Notes: generated by a model from the letters alone, not told the origin. 44,476 bases of DNA from Acidimicrobiia bacterium (GCA_025937235.1 JAICRU010000017.1:1-44476); one strand, 5' to 3'; shown: positions 7,996 through 15,982, numbered from the stretch's first letter. A program made the numbers and translations.

Positions 7996-9181
7996 CTGTC
8001 ACACCAACCACACTCGGCCAACCTTCCACGATGACCGCGCTCGCGGCCTCGATCTCCTCGATGGAGGGGAAGAAGGCGCCCTCGGTGCTGGGCAACTGTT
8101 CGGAGATCTCAGCCGGGATCGTCCCCGCCGCCGACATGGCCTCGAACCGAATCGGATGGCAGAAGGCCGAGGCCCATCCGAGCTGCCCCTCGTCGGAGTA
8201 CAGGTACTCCATCCAGAGCTTGGCCGCGTTGGGGTGGGGCGCAAAGGCGCTGATCGCCTGCACGTACACACCTGCGATCCGGCCTGCCTCGGGCACGATC
8301 GTCTCGATGTCGGGGTTCCCGGCCAGGTTCACGTCATTTGCGATCGAGTTGTACGACCAGTCGATCAGGATCGGGGTCTCCCCGATCCCCACCGTCCTGG
8401 AGTCTCCGTCGATCGGCACGAAGTTGCCTGCGGCGTTGAGCTCGGCGAAGAAGTCGAGCCCGGCCTGAGCCGCCTCCTCACCGCTGGCCCCGGTGGCGAG
8501 CCCGGCGGCCCACACCGAGAGGATGGCGGCATTCGAGGTGAGCGGATCACCCGAGAGCGCCACCTGCCCGTTGTAGGCGGGCTCGAGGAGATCGGCGTAC
8601 TCAGCCGGCAGCTCCGACACCGCGGAGGTGTTGACCTCGAGGGAGAGCACCCCGTAGTAGTCGCCGTACCAATAGCCCTCGGGATCCTTGGCATCCTCGG
8701 GGATCTCGTCCCAGGTGGACACCATGTAAGGCTGGATCAGCCCCTGCTCCTTGGCCTGGGGCCCGAAGGCGAGGCCGATGTCGAGCACGTCTGGGGCCTG
8801 CGGGCCCGGGTTGTCCCTATTGGCGTCAACCGCCTCGAGCTCCTCCGCCGAGCCGGCACCGGGATCCAGTTCGTTGACCTCGAGGCCATATGCGTCCTTG
8901 AAGCCCTGGATCACGTCGCCATAGCCACACCAGTCATGAGGCAGGGCGATGGTGGTCAATGTCCCTTCCTCCTGGGCGGCGGCGATCAGTTCCTCCATGC
9001 CAGCAGCCGCTGCGGCCGTGGTGTCCGTGGCGCCTGCCGTGGTATCGGTGGCGCCTGCCGTGGTGTCGGTGGCGCCTGCCGTGGTCTCGGTGCCACCAGC
9101 GGTGGTGGTGGTGCCTGTGTCATCTCCACAGGCGACGAGCACCATCGCCAGGGCGACACCGACTATCAGGTATTTCTTCAT
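7970..9181 (-). CDS. extracellular solute-binding lipoprotein of the PotD/AfuA-like ABC importer
   Basis: A 403-aa lipoprotein. The signal peptide has K2-K3 and a hydrophobic core, and the lipobox LVAC makes C18 the lipidated residue. Residues about 19-60 are a Thr/Ala/Gly-rich linker with three near-identical seven-residue repeats (TTAGATD), probably a flexible tether. The periplasmic-type binding fold follows (GMEELIAAAQEEGTLTTIA onward), including the PHDWCGYGD segment near the start of lobe 1 and GWASAFCHP late in lobe 2. GGGAG precedes ATG at good spacing, and a TACGAT box with a palindrome lies upstream. It is the first gene of a five-gene operon. Candidate ligands are polyamines, iron(III), thiamine, phosphonates or an organic phosphate; none can be proven from sequence. 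Confidence 0.93.
   Translation of the reverse strand: MKKYLIVGVALAMVLVACGDDTGTTTTAGGTETTAGATDTTAGATDTTAGATDTTAAAAAGMEELIAAAQEEGTLTTIALPHDWCGYGDVIQGFKDAYGLEVNELDPGAGSAEELEAVDANRDNPGPQAPDVLDIGLAFGPQAKEQGLIQPYMVSTWDEIPEDAKDPEGYWYGDYYGVLSLEVNTSAVSELPAEYADLLEPAYNGQVALSGDPLTSNAAILSVWAAGLATGASGEEAAQAGLDFFAELNAAGNFVPIDGDSRTVGIGETPILIDWSYNSIANDVNLAGNPDIETIVPEAGRIAGVYVQAISAFAPHPNAAKLWMEYLYSDEGQLGWASAFCHPIRFEAMSAAGTIPAEISEQLPSTEGAFFPSIEEIEAASAVIVEGWPSVVGVTVEPSPSGG
9018..9080. repeat. three tandem 21-base repeats inside the binding-lipoprotein linker
   Basis: Units at 9018-9038, 9039-9059 and 9060-9080 differ at only a few positions. A degenerate fourth unit follows from 9081. Each encodes seven residues of the Thr/Ala linker. 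Unit length is a multiple of three, so copy-number change would keep the frame. Confidence 0.9.
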
Positions 9182-9201
9182 GGTTCTCCCTCAGTTCAGT
9201 T

Positions 9202-9223
9202 CGACCGCCGGTCGGCAATCGTA
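9202..9223 (-). promoter_or_regulatory. candidate promoter/operator of the ABC importer operon
   Basis: On the minus strand TACGAT (9218-9223) is a good -10 hexamer. The palindrome CGACCG-C-CGGTCG (9202-9214) covers the expected transcription start. This is a plausible repressor operator in the intergenic region shared with the divergent amidohydrolase gene. No clear -35 is visible. Confidence 0.4.
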
Positions 9224-9354
9224 CTCCCCGTTCTACCGCCCCCGCCTAGATTCGTCGGACCCGAAGAGAAGCAGATGACAAGCAGGCGAATCAGGGGTGA
9301 ACACAAGTCGTCGAGGCCCGCGGCCATGGTCCGTAGCAGGGTGACGAGTTAGAG

Positions 9355-10701
9355 GTGGCTTTCGACCTGACGATCAAGGGTGGTCTGCTCGTGCTGCCGG
9401 GAGGATCTCACGTCGGCGATCTGGGAATCACGGACGGGAAGATCGCGGCGGTGGGTAGCCTCCCTGCGGCGGCGAGGGTCGTCGACGCCGGCGGTCTGAT
9501 CGTGCTCCCCGGGATGGTCGACACCCACGTGCACCTCATGGACCCGGGCCCGACGGATCGTGAGGACTTCCCCACCGGGACCGCGGCGGCGTCGGCACGG
9601 GGTGTCACCACCATCGTCGAGCACACTCACGCCTGGCCAGTGAGGAGCCCGGGCGATCTGGCCGAGAAACTGCGGCATCTCGAAGACAGGGCAAACGTGG
9701 ACTACGCCCTGGCGGGACACCTCTGGCCCGAGGACCTGGGCGGAATGGGCGAGTTGTGGCGAGCAGGGGTGGCGTTCTTCAAGATCTTCACCTGCACGAC
9801 CCATGGTGTCCCCGCCGTGGAGGGAGACGACCTGCTCCGGGCGTTGGAGACCCTTGCCTCCTTCCGCGGCAACGCTCTGGTGCACTGTGAGGACGAACAG
9901 CTCACCCGGTTCGCCGAGACGAAGCTGCGAAGCGACGGGAGAGCCGATCCGGGGCTGCTGACCGAATGGCGATCACGTGAGGCGGAGGTCGTGGCGATCG
10001 CGGGCTTGGCCGCCCTGGCCTCGATGACCGGGGCCAAGGTCACGGTGGCACATGTCTCGAACCCGATCGGGGCCCAGATCGTCGCCGAGGCGCGGCGGCG
10101 GGGGGCGGACGTCGTGGCCGAGGCCTGCCCCCAGTACTTCGCCCTCGATGAGGGAGAGGTGGAAGAGCACGGAGCGCTGCGTAAGTTCACGCCACCGGCG
10201 CGGATCAGGACCGATGATGAGCGTGACTCCATGTGGGCCACGATGAGATCCAAGGGCTTCTCGCATTTCTCCACCGATCATGCGCCGTCCACCCTCGCCC
10301 AGAAGTCCGAAGGCGACATCTGGTCCGCCCCTTTCGGGCTCCCCGGCCTCGACACCACACTCCCCTTCCTGCTCGATGCAGCCTTGACCGGGCGGATCGA
10401 GATCGAGGCCGTCGCCGACCTCTACTCCCGGGCACCGGCCCGGCGATATGGTCTGCAGGGCAAAGGCTCCCTCGAAGCGGGATCGGACGCGGACTTCGTG
10501 CTGGTAGACCCGGCTGACCGGTGGGAGGTGCGCGACGAGGACATCCTGTCCAAGGCGGGATGGAGCCCCTATTCGGGCCGCGTCTTCCAAGGATCGGTGG
10601 TGGCGACCTATCTGAGGGGCGCAGAGGTCGCCCGATCAGGCAACCCCCACCACGCCAGAATCGGGCGGTTCGTGCCGGGACCGGGGGCGTTGGGAGGTTG
10701 A
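9355..10701 (+). CDS. cyclic amidohydrolase, allantoinase/dihydroorotase family
   Basis: A 448-aa zinc-dependent TIM-barrel hydrolase. Metal ligands are visible in order: H58 and H60 in GMVDTHVHLMDPG, the carboxylated lysine candidate K143 in FFKIFTC, H177 in HCED, H233 in HVSN, and D308 in STDHAPS. The C-terminal KAGWSPYSGRVFQG segment resembles allantoinase (AllB) more than dihydroorotase. Allantoinase would open the hydantoin ring of allantoin to allantoate in purine nitrogen recycling. Hydantoinase or dihydropyrimidinase activity is possible. The start is GTG, the only candidate after an in-frame TAG at 9334, and it lacks a Shine-Dalgarno site. It is divergent from the ABC importer, so uptake of its substrate by that importer is conceivable but unproven. 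No other allantoin genes are present. Confidence 0.88.
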   Translation: MAFDLTIKGGLLVLPGGSHVGDLGITDGKIAAVGSLPAAARVVDAGGLIVLPGMVDTHVHLMDPGPTDREDFPTGTAAASARGVTTIVEHTHAWPVRSPGDLAEKLRHLEDRANVDYALAGHLWPEDLGGMGELWRAGVAFFKIFTCTTHGVPAVEGDDLLRALETLASFRGNALVHCEDEQLTRFAETKLRSDGRADPGLLTEWRSREAEVVAIAGLAALASMTGAKVTVAHVSNPIGAQIVAEARRRGADVVAEACPQYFALDEGEVEEHGALRKFTPPARIRTDDERDSMWATMRSKGFSHFSTDHAPSTLAQKSEGDIWSAPFGLPGLDTTLPFLLDAALTGRIEIEAVADLYSRAPARRYGLQGKGSLEAGSDADFVLVDPADRWEVRDEDILSKAGWSPYSGRVFQGSVVATYLRGAEVARSGNPHHARIGRFVPGPGALGG

Positions 10702-10712
10702 AAGCCGCTGTC

Positions 10713-10718
10713 TACGAT
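10713..10718 (+). promoter_or_regulatory. candidate leaderless -10 element (TACGAT) of the Nudix gene
   Basis: TACGAT followed by five bases and ATG 10724, with no Shine-Dalgarno site. It lies in the 22-base gap after the amidohydrolase gene. Confidence 0.35.
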
Positions 10719-10723
10719 GCCGC

Positions 10724-11308
10724 ATGGCCGATCCCCAGCCGAACCAGGGCACGGGCCTGGTCTCGTCCCGGCACATCTATCGGGGTCGTGTCGTCGACCT
10801 CTCTGTCGATCGAGTCAGGTTGCCCAATGGCAACGTCACCGAGCTGGAGATGATCCGCCATCCCGGAGCGGCCGTGGCCCTACCCATAGAGACGTCTGAG
10901 GACGGCCTGACTTACGCACTGCTCGTCCGGCAGTACCGCTATGCGGCCGATGGATGGCTGCTCGAAGTGCCTGGGGGGAAACTGGACGGCCACGAGGACC
11001 CGGAAGCCTGTGCCCGCCGCGAGATCGTCGAGGAGATCGGGATGGAAGCCGGCGAACTGGTCGGCCTGGGGTCCATCCTGACCACGCCGGGGTTCACCGA
11101 CGAGCGGATCTGGCTGTATCTGGCCCGAGACCTGAAGCCGGTGGGCGAAGGCCCGGCGCTCGAGGCAGACGAGGTATTGGAGGTGGAGCGGATCCCGCTC
11201 GACGAGGCATTCTCCATGGCGACCGACGGGCGCATAACCGACGCCAAGACGGTTGCGTCCCTCCTCCGAGCCGCCGCCCTCTTCGCGGATGGCCGCGGGG
11301 TCAGGTGA
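10724..11308 (+). CDS. Nudix hydrolase, ADP-ribose pyrophosphatase-like
   Basis: A 194-aa cytoplasmic hydrolase. The Nudix box is complete at 85-107: G85, E91, R99, E100, E103, E104, G106. The layout, with an N-terminal beta-rich SRHIYRGRVVDLSVD segment, RQYRY before the box and the segment TPGFTDERIWLYLARDL after it, matches NudF-type ADP-ribose pyrophosphatases, which split ADP-ribose to AMP and ribose-5-phosphate. In Mycobacterium an ADP-ribose Nudix gene lies within the pyrG-xerD cluster, whereas here it sits next to the der end and on the opposite strand. Its last eight bases overlap the convergent 51-aa membrane protein gene. Confidence 0.92.
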   Translation: MADPQPNQGTGLVSSRHIYRGRVVDLSVDRVRLPNGNVTELEMIRHPGAAVALPIETSEDGLTYALLVRQYRYAADGWLLEVPGGKLDGHEDPEACARREIVEEIGMEAGELVGLGSILTTPGFTDERIWLYLARDLKPVGEGPALEADEVLEVERIPLDEAFSMATDGRITDAKTVASLLRAAALFADGRGVR

Positions 11309-11456
11309 GTCGCTGCACCAGCCAGACGATGCCCTCGATGAGTCTCCAACCCAGGTAGATGACGGTCAGGACGATCATCAGCTTGAAGCTGAACGGAGTG
11401 GGGACCTCAGTCTTCCCATCTTGACCGTCGGTGTCGGGAAGCAGGTCGTCGCTCAT
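11301..11456 (-). CDS. 51-aa single-span membrane protein coupled to der
   Basis: A small ORF that starts inside the der stop codon (ATGA at 11453-11456) and is preceded by GGGGAG with a five-base spacer, a strong ribosome-binding site. Residues 1-20 are polar and acidic (MSDDLLPDTDGQDGKTEV). Residues about 22-48 form one hydrophobic stretch (FSFKLMIVLTVIYLGWRLIE and on), with R38 and E41 inside it and a basic end (QRL). I know no family for it. The coupling and the membrane segment make it a credible gene, perhaps a membrane tether or regulator of Der or of the upstream enzymes. Its 3' end overlaps the convergent Nudix gene by eight bases. Confidence 0.75.
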   Translation of the reverse strand: MSDDLLPDTDGQDGKTEVPTPFSFKLMIVLTVIYLGWRLIEGIVWLVQRLT

Positions 11457-12766
11457 CGCTTCTCCCCCGTCCTGGCGATGATATGGAGCGGGTTGCCGGT
11501 GAAATCCGCTTCATCCCGCAGACGGTTCTCCAGGAAGCGGAGATAGTCGCCGGCCAACGTGCCCCCGGAGAGGAAGACGACGAATGTCGGCGGCGCAGTG
11601 CCCGCCTGCACCACGTAATGGATCTTCGGTCGACGCCCTTTCCGCACCGGGGGCGGGTGCGCCGCCACCCATCTCCTGACGGCGCGATTCAAGACGCCGG
11701 TGGGCAGCCGCGTGGTCCGGCTCTCCAGCACTGCTTCGATGGCCGCGGGGAGCCGTTGGATTCGGGAACCGGTCCGGGCTGACATGCGGAGGACCGGGGC
11801 CCAGCCGACGAAACCGAACCGGTCGGGAAGAGATTTCTCGGTGAGCTCGCGCTGTTCGTCGTCGAGGGCGTCCCACTTGTTGAGGACGATGACCAGGCCG
11901 ACCCCTGCCTCGACGACCTCGGCCGCGATCCGCTGGTCCTGATGGGTGACACCCTCGCTGGCATCGACCAGGAGCAGGGCGACGTCGGCGCTGTCGAGAG
12001 CCTCTCTGGCCCGAAGCACGGCGTAGAAGTCCGCATCCTCCGTGATCTTGGGCTTACGGCGGATGCCGGCCGTGTCGATGAGGCGGTATCTGCCTCCGTC
12101 CAACTGGACCTCCACGTCGATCGGGTCCCGGGTGGTGCCCGGCGTCTCCGAAACGATCACACGATGCTTACCGGCCAGCTTGTTGAGCAGGGTTGACTTC
12201 CCGACATTGGGGCGGCCGATGATCGCGACCCTCGGGATCCCGCTCTCGGGGGCGACGGCGATCTCTTCAGGGAAGGAGGCGACCACGACATCGAGCAGTT
12301 CACCGACGCCACGGCCGTGGTAAGCACTGATGGGGAGAGGCTCGCCCAGTCCGAGACCCCAGAGCCGGTCGATGTTCCCCTCCAGGTCGTGGTTGTCGAT
12401 CTTGTTGGCGACGAGGATCACAGGGATGTCGGCGGCCCGTAGCACGGATATCACCCCGGTGTCGTCATCGGTGAGCTCGGAGGTGCCGTCGACGACGAAG
12501 ATCACCACGTCCGCACCCGATACCGCGGCCTCGGCCTGCTCCTTGATCGACATGCCGATGTCATCAGAGGGCTTCAGCTCCCATCCCCCGGTGTCCACCA
12601 GGACGAAGGTTCGGCCCGCCCAATCGCCTTCGAACTCGCGCCGGTCACGAGTCACGCCTGCGAGCTCCTCGACCACGGCAGTTCGTGACCCGATGATCCG
12701 ATTGATCAGGGTCGACTTGCCCACGTTGGGGCGTCCCACCACGACGACGACTGGTAGTTGGCTCAA
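11453..12766 (-). CDS. der: ribosome-assembly GTPase Der (EngA)
   Basis: A 437-aa GTPase with two tandem G domains that acts in maturation of the 50S subunit. Domain 1 has GRPNVGKS (11-18), DTGG (58-61) and NKID (121-124). Domain 2 has GRPNVGKS (184-191), DTAG and NKWD. A C-terminal KH-like domain contains the basic patch PPVRKGRRPKIHY. Length is typical. The start is TTG, with GGAGGA seven bases upstream. It lies 43 bases after ispH, and its stop overlaps the start of the 51-aa membrane protein gene. The cmk-der order matches other actinobacteria. Confidence 0.97.
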   Translation of the reverse strand: MSQLPVVVVVGRPNVGKSTLINRIIGSRTAVVEELAGVTRDRREFEGDWAGRTFVLVDTGGWELKPSDDIGMSIKEQAEAAVSGADVVIFVVDGTSELTDDDTGVISVLRAADIPVILVANKIDNHDLEGNIDRLWGLGLGEPLPISAYHGRGVGELLDVVVASFPEEIAVAPESGIPRVAIIGRPNVGKSTLLNKLAGKHRVIVSETPGTTRDPIDVEVQLDGGRYRLIDTAGIRRKPKITEDADFYAVLRAREALDSADVALLLVDASEGVTHQDQRIAAEVVEAGVGLVIVLNKWDALDDEQRELTEKSLPDRFGFVGWAPVLRMSARTGSRIQRLPAAIEAVLESRTTRLPTGVLNRAVRRWVAAHPPPVRKGRRPKIHYVVQAGTAPPTFVVFLSGGTLAGDYLRFLENRLRDEADFTGNPLHIIARTGEKR

Positions 12767-12809
12767 TCAGAGATCCTCCAAGTCATTCTGGCGGAGCCCA
12801 GCTGGAGAA

Positions 12810-13859
12810 TCAGGCGCTGACCACCTCGAGGGCCTCGGTCGCGGTCCAGTCCCGGTCACGTTGCAGCCACCCGTCACGACCAGGATCGCGGGCCGTCACC
12901 CCGGCTTCGATCAGCTGCTGCAGCGTGGTGACGAACGACCTCAGCTGAGGTGGAAGGGGGAAGTACTCCTGCTCTTCGATGGTCGACCAGAGCTCGAAGC
13001 CTTCCGTCGGGGAAAGGCGATCGATGACCTCCTGCACGAGATGATCCGGCGCCGACGCCCCCGCCGTCAGGCCCACGACGGCTACGCCGTCGAGCCAGGA
13101 GGCTTCGATGTCGTCGGCGGAGTCGATGCGATGGGCGGCCATCCCGTGGTCCCGGGCCACCCTGACCAGGGCCTGGGTATTCGAGGAGTTGTGGGACCCG
13201 ACCACCAGCACGAGGTCGCACTCGGCCGCCAGCTGCTTGACCGCGTCCTGGCGATTGGTCGTGGCGTAGCAGAGATCGGACTTCCGGGACATCTGGAGCT
13301 GTGGGAAGCGGAGGCGGGCGTCGTCCATGACCGCCATCCACTCATGCACCCCAAGGGTGGTCTGGGCGAGAAGGGCCACCTTGGCGGGATCGTTGGGCTG
13401 GTAGTCGCCCAGACCGCTCTCCGGCTCGACGAGCTGGATGGCCGAAGGGGCCTCGGCCACCGTCCCCACGGCTTCGTCGTGGCCCTCATGTCCGACGTAG
13501 ATGATGTCGTAGCCGTCACGGGCCATGCGCTTGACCTCGTGATGGACCTTCGTCACCAGCGGGCAAACGGCATCGATCACGACCGCAGCCCGGGCTGTCG
13601 CACCTGACACGACCTCGGGCGCAGAACCGTGTGCGGACAGCATCAGGGGAGCACCCTCCGGGACCTGATCGATGTGGTCGACGAAAACGACGCCAACCCC
13701 CTCGAACGCCCTGACCACCCACTCGTTGTGGACGATCTCGTGATAGCAGTAGACGGGTCCATCGAAGATGCGCGTCATCCAGGTCAGGGCCTTGATCGCC
13801 ATCTCGACCCCGGCGCAGAAACCCCTGGGCTCTGCGACGAGCACCCTCTCCACGGTCAT
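12810..13859 (-). CDS. ispH: 4-hydroxy-3-methylbut-2-enyl diphosphate reductase
   Basis: A 349-aa iron-sulfur enzyme (LytB) catalysing the last step of the MEP pathway, making IPP and DMAPP from HMBPP. The three cluster cysteines are C15 (GFCAGV), C99 (DAVCPLV) and C197 (SDLCYATTNRQ). The active-site motifs ALMLSAHG-like (LMLSAHGS) and VGSHNSSNT are also present. The C-terminus extends beyond about residue 290 with an unconserved tail. The ATG has no Shine-Dalgarno site, but TACCAT lies six bases upstream, suggesting a leaderless transcript. It sits between cmk and der, 46 bases after cmk. Confidence 0.97.
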   Translation of the reverse strand: MTVERVLVAEPRGFCAGVEMAIKALTWMTRIFDGPVYCYHEIVHNEWVVRAFEGVGVVFVDHIDQVPEGAPLMLSAHGSAPEVVSGATARAAVVIDAVCPLVTKVHHEVKRMARDGYDIIYVGHEGHDEAVGTVAEAPSAIQLVEPESGLGDYQPNDPAKVALLAQTTLGVHEWMAVMDDARLRFPQLQMSRKSDLCYATTNRQDAVKQLAAECDLVLVVGSHNSSNTQALVRVARDHGMAAHRIDSADDIEASWLDGVAVVGLTAGASAPDHLVQEVIDRLSPTEGFELWSTIEEQEYFPLPPQLRSFVTTLQQLIEAGVTARDPGRDGWLQRDRDWTATEALEVVSA

Positions 13860-13865
13860 GACGAC

Positions 13866-13871
13866 ATGGTA
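13866..13871 (-). promoter_or_regulatory. candidate leaderless -10 element (TACCAT) of ispH
   Basis: TACCAT, six bases, then ATG 13859. No Shine-Dalgarno sequence lies between, and the element is inside the 46-base cmk-ispH gap. Confidence 0.45.
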
Positions 13872-13905
13872 GGTAGGCCGTCGCCCAACAGCCCCGGGAG
13901 CTCGA

Positions 13906-14556
13906 TCAGGCGGCGACCCGTCTCGCCAGATCGACGATCACGTCCACCACCTCGACGACTGTCATGTCGGAGGTGTCGATGACGATTGCCCCATCGGGGA
14001 CGATCAGTGGAGATGCGTTCCGGGTCGAGTCCCGCCGGTCGCGATCGCTCAGCTCGTCGAGGACCTCGGCACGGTCCAGCCCGGTCTGTGCCGCCCGCCG
14101 TTGGGCCCTCACCTCCGGACGGGCGTCGAGGTAGATCTTCAGCGTGGCGTGGGGGAACACGACCGAGCCGATGTCACGGCCTTCCACGACGGCCCGATTC
14201 TCGTGACGGGCCACCCACTCCCTCTGGAAGACCACCAGAAGCCCTCTCACGTCGGGGTGGGCAGAGACCAGTGAGGAGGCAGCAGTCGCGGGCTGGCCCC
14301 TGATCTCCGCCGAGACATCCTCACCGTCGAGGTACATCCGACCCTCTTCCTGGTCGAAGACCTTGCCCGCCACGACGTCGGCCACCGCTCGATCGTCGTC
14401 GAGATCCACTCCTGCCCGAAGTGCCGCCAGGCCGGCGGCCCGATAGAAGGCCCCGGTGTCGAGCCGGGGCAGGCCGAGACGGTCAGCTACCGCCTTGCTC
14501 ACCGTGCTCTTGCCCGTCCCCGCCGGGCCATCGAGGGTCACGATGAGATCGGTCAC
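13906..14556 (-). CDS. cmk: cytidylate kinase
   Basis: A 216-aa kinase that phosphorylates CMP and dCMP with ATP. The P-loop is GPAGTGKST (10-18). The nucleotide-monophosphate region contains LDTGAFYRAAG, and VVEGRDIGSVVFP is the typical Cmk segment. The lid has RRAAQTG and RDRRDSTRNASPL. The start is GTG with no Shine-Dalgarno site; TAGGCT lies nine bases upstream. It is separated from aroA by 148 bases and from ispH by 49, so it may have its own promoter. The rluB-cmk-der order is conserved in actinobacteria. Confidence 0.96.
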   Translation of the reverse strand: MTDLIVTLDGPAGTGKSTVSKAVADRLGLPRLDTGAFYRAAGLAALRAGVDLDDDRAVADVVAGKVFDQEEGRMYLDGEDVSAEIRGQPATAASSLVSAHPDVRGLLVVFQREWVARHENRAVVEGRDIGSVVFPHATLKIYLDARPEVRAQRRAAQTGLDRAEVLDELSDRDRRDSTRNASPLIVPDGAIVIDTSDMTVVEVVDVIVDLARRVAA

Positions 14557-14565
14557 AGACCCGGG

Positions 14566-14571
14566 AGCCTA
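14566..14571 (-). promoter_or_regulatory. candidate -10 element (TAGGCT) of cmk
   Basis: TAGGCT followed by nine bases and GTG 14556, in the 148-base gap after aroA. The rest of that gap holds a short GGAGG/CCTCC hairpin near 14581-14600 but no T-run and no ORF. Confidence 0.35.
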
Positions 14572-14704
14572 TCCGGCTGCGGAGGAGGCCCGGCCTCCAG
14601 AGGGTGTCCTTATGGGGGTATTCGGACAATGGGGGCTTGTGGGACCGGGCCCGTCTCTCCGCGCCCGGCAACCTAGCGCAGCCCGCGGTCCCGCGCCGTT
14701 CGAG

Positions 14705-15982
14705 TCAGATCGTTCGCCCCGCCATCCTTGCCAGCACCTCCCAATACCCGGGCCAGGTCTTGGCGACAACGCCCGGGTCGGCGATCTCGATGCCGGGGAT
14801 GCGGAGCCCGGCTATGGCGAAGGACATGGCGATGCGGTGGTCACCGTGCGAGTCGACGCGACCGGCCCGGAGCCGTGCCGGCTCGATGATCAGATCGTCC
14901 CCTTCCACACTGGCCGCGGCGCCCAATCGCACCAGCTCATGAGCGGTGGCTGCGAGCCGATCGGATTCCTTGAACCGCAGCGAGCCGAGGCCTCTCAGTC
15001 GGCTCGGGCCCTGCGCGAAGAGACAGGTCACCGCGATCGCGAGGGCGCCGTCGGGTGACCCGGAGAGATCGGCATCGATCGGCCGCAGGGGGCCAGACCC
15101 ACCTTCCACCGTCGTTTCTGTATCCGTCTGAGTCACGATGCAGCCCATCGAAGCCAGCACATCCGCGACTCGCATGTCCGGCTGCAGTGATGCCGAGCCC
15201 AGGCCCTCGATGGTCACCTTGCCCCCGATGACGGCCGCAGCCGCCATTGGATACACCGCGGCGGAGGCGTCTGGTTCGATGGTGATATCGACCGCTTCGT
15301 ACCCGGACGGATCCACCCTGTAGCCGGGGCCATCCGGGATGGGATACGCGCCGAAGGCACGCATTGTGGCGATGGTGACTTCGAGATAGCGATGTGACCC
15401 CCTCAACCCCGCCGGTTCGACCCTCAGGGGGCTCGCAGCGAGGGGAGCGGCAAGCAGCAGGGCGCTGACGAACTGGCTGGTCTGGGTGGAATCGACCATG
15501 ACCTCTCCCCCGGGGAGCCGCCCTACACCGACAACCGTCACGGGGAGGTGCCCACCGTCGGACACGACCTCGACACCCAGGTCCCGCAGGGCCTCCACCA
15601 GCCCTCCCATCGGCCGTTCCGGGAGGCGGTCCCTCCCCACCACGGTGGTCCGGCCCTCGACCAAGGCTCCGAGTGCGATCACGGCCCGTGCCGTCAGGCC
15701 GGAGGCACCAGCATCGAGAACGCCCTCGGGTGCGATGAGCCGCCCTCCGGTGCCCTCTACAGTCCACACGTCGCCGTCGACCGAGATCGCCCCTCCCAGT
15801 CCCTCCAGCGCGGCCGATGCGAACCGGGTGTCATCGGAGACGAGTGCCCCGTTGAGCCGGGATCGGCCGCGAGCCAGCGTGGAGATGACCAGTGCGCGAA
15901 TGGTCTGGGACTTGGATCCGGGAGGGCGGACCGATGCCTCGATCGGCCCGCGGGCCGGCTCCACGGGAATGTTCCCGGTCAT
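14705..15982 (-). CDS. aroA: 3-phosphoshikimate 1-carboxyvinyltransferase (EPSP synthase), divergent PEP loop
   Basis: A 425-aa shikimate-pathway enzyme that joins shikimate-3-phosphate and PEP. Conserved elements are PPGSKSQTIRAL (20-31), RPMGGLVEALRDLGV, STQTSQFVSALLLAAP, KESDRL and SHGDHRIAMSFAIAGL. The normally invariant GNAGTAMRP loop reads GASGLTARA (92-100). By eye, L96 replaces the threonine equivalent to E. coli T97, A93 replaces N94, and A100 replaces P101. These are the positions that shape PEP/glyphosate selectivity, so altered inhibitor sensitivity is possible. The start ATG 15982 overlaps the rluB stop (ATGA). A related carboxyvinyltransferase of other specificity is unlikely given the complete shikimate-site motifs. 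Confidence 0.93.
   Translation of the reverse strand: MTGNIPVEPARGPIEASVRPPGSKSQTIRALVISTLARGRSRLNGALVSDDTRFASAALEGLGGAISVDGDVWTVEGTGGRLIAPEGVLDAGASGLTARAVIALGALVEGRTTVVGRDRLPERPMGGLVEALRDLGVEVVSDGGHLPVTVVGVGRLPGGEVMVDSTQTSQFVSALLLAAPLAASPLRVEPAGLRGSHRYLEVTIATMRAFGAYPIPDGPGYRVDPSGYEAVDITIEPDASAAVYPMAAAAVIGGKVTIEGLGSASLQPDMRVADVLASMGCIVTQTDTETTVEGGSGPLRPIDADLSGSPDGALAIAVTCLFAQGPSRLRGLGSLRFKESDRLAATAHELVRLGAAASVEGDDLIIEPARLRAGRVDSHGDHRIAMSFAIAGLRIPGIEIADPGVVAKTWPGYWEVLARMAGRTI

Noticed and set aside
9018-9100. CRISPR-like direct repeats
   Set aside because: The 21-base units are contiguous with no spacers and encode a protein linker in frame.
7844-9352. A 502-codon plus-strand ORF opposite the ABC binding protein gene
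   Set aside because: It is a mirror of the GC-rich minus gene, with Gly/Arg-rich residues and no domain; the opposite strand has a clear lipoprotein with all family features.
14581-14600. GGAGG/CCTCC hairpin between aroA and cmk as a terminator
   Set aside because: The stem is short with almost no loop, and no T-run follows on the minus strand.
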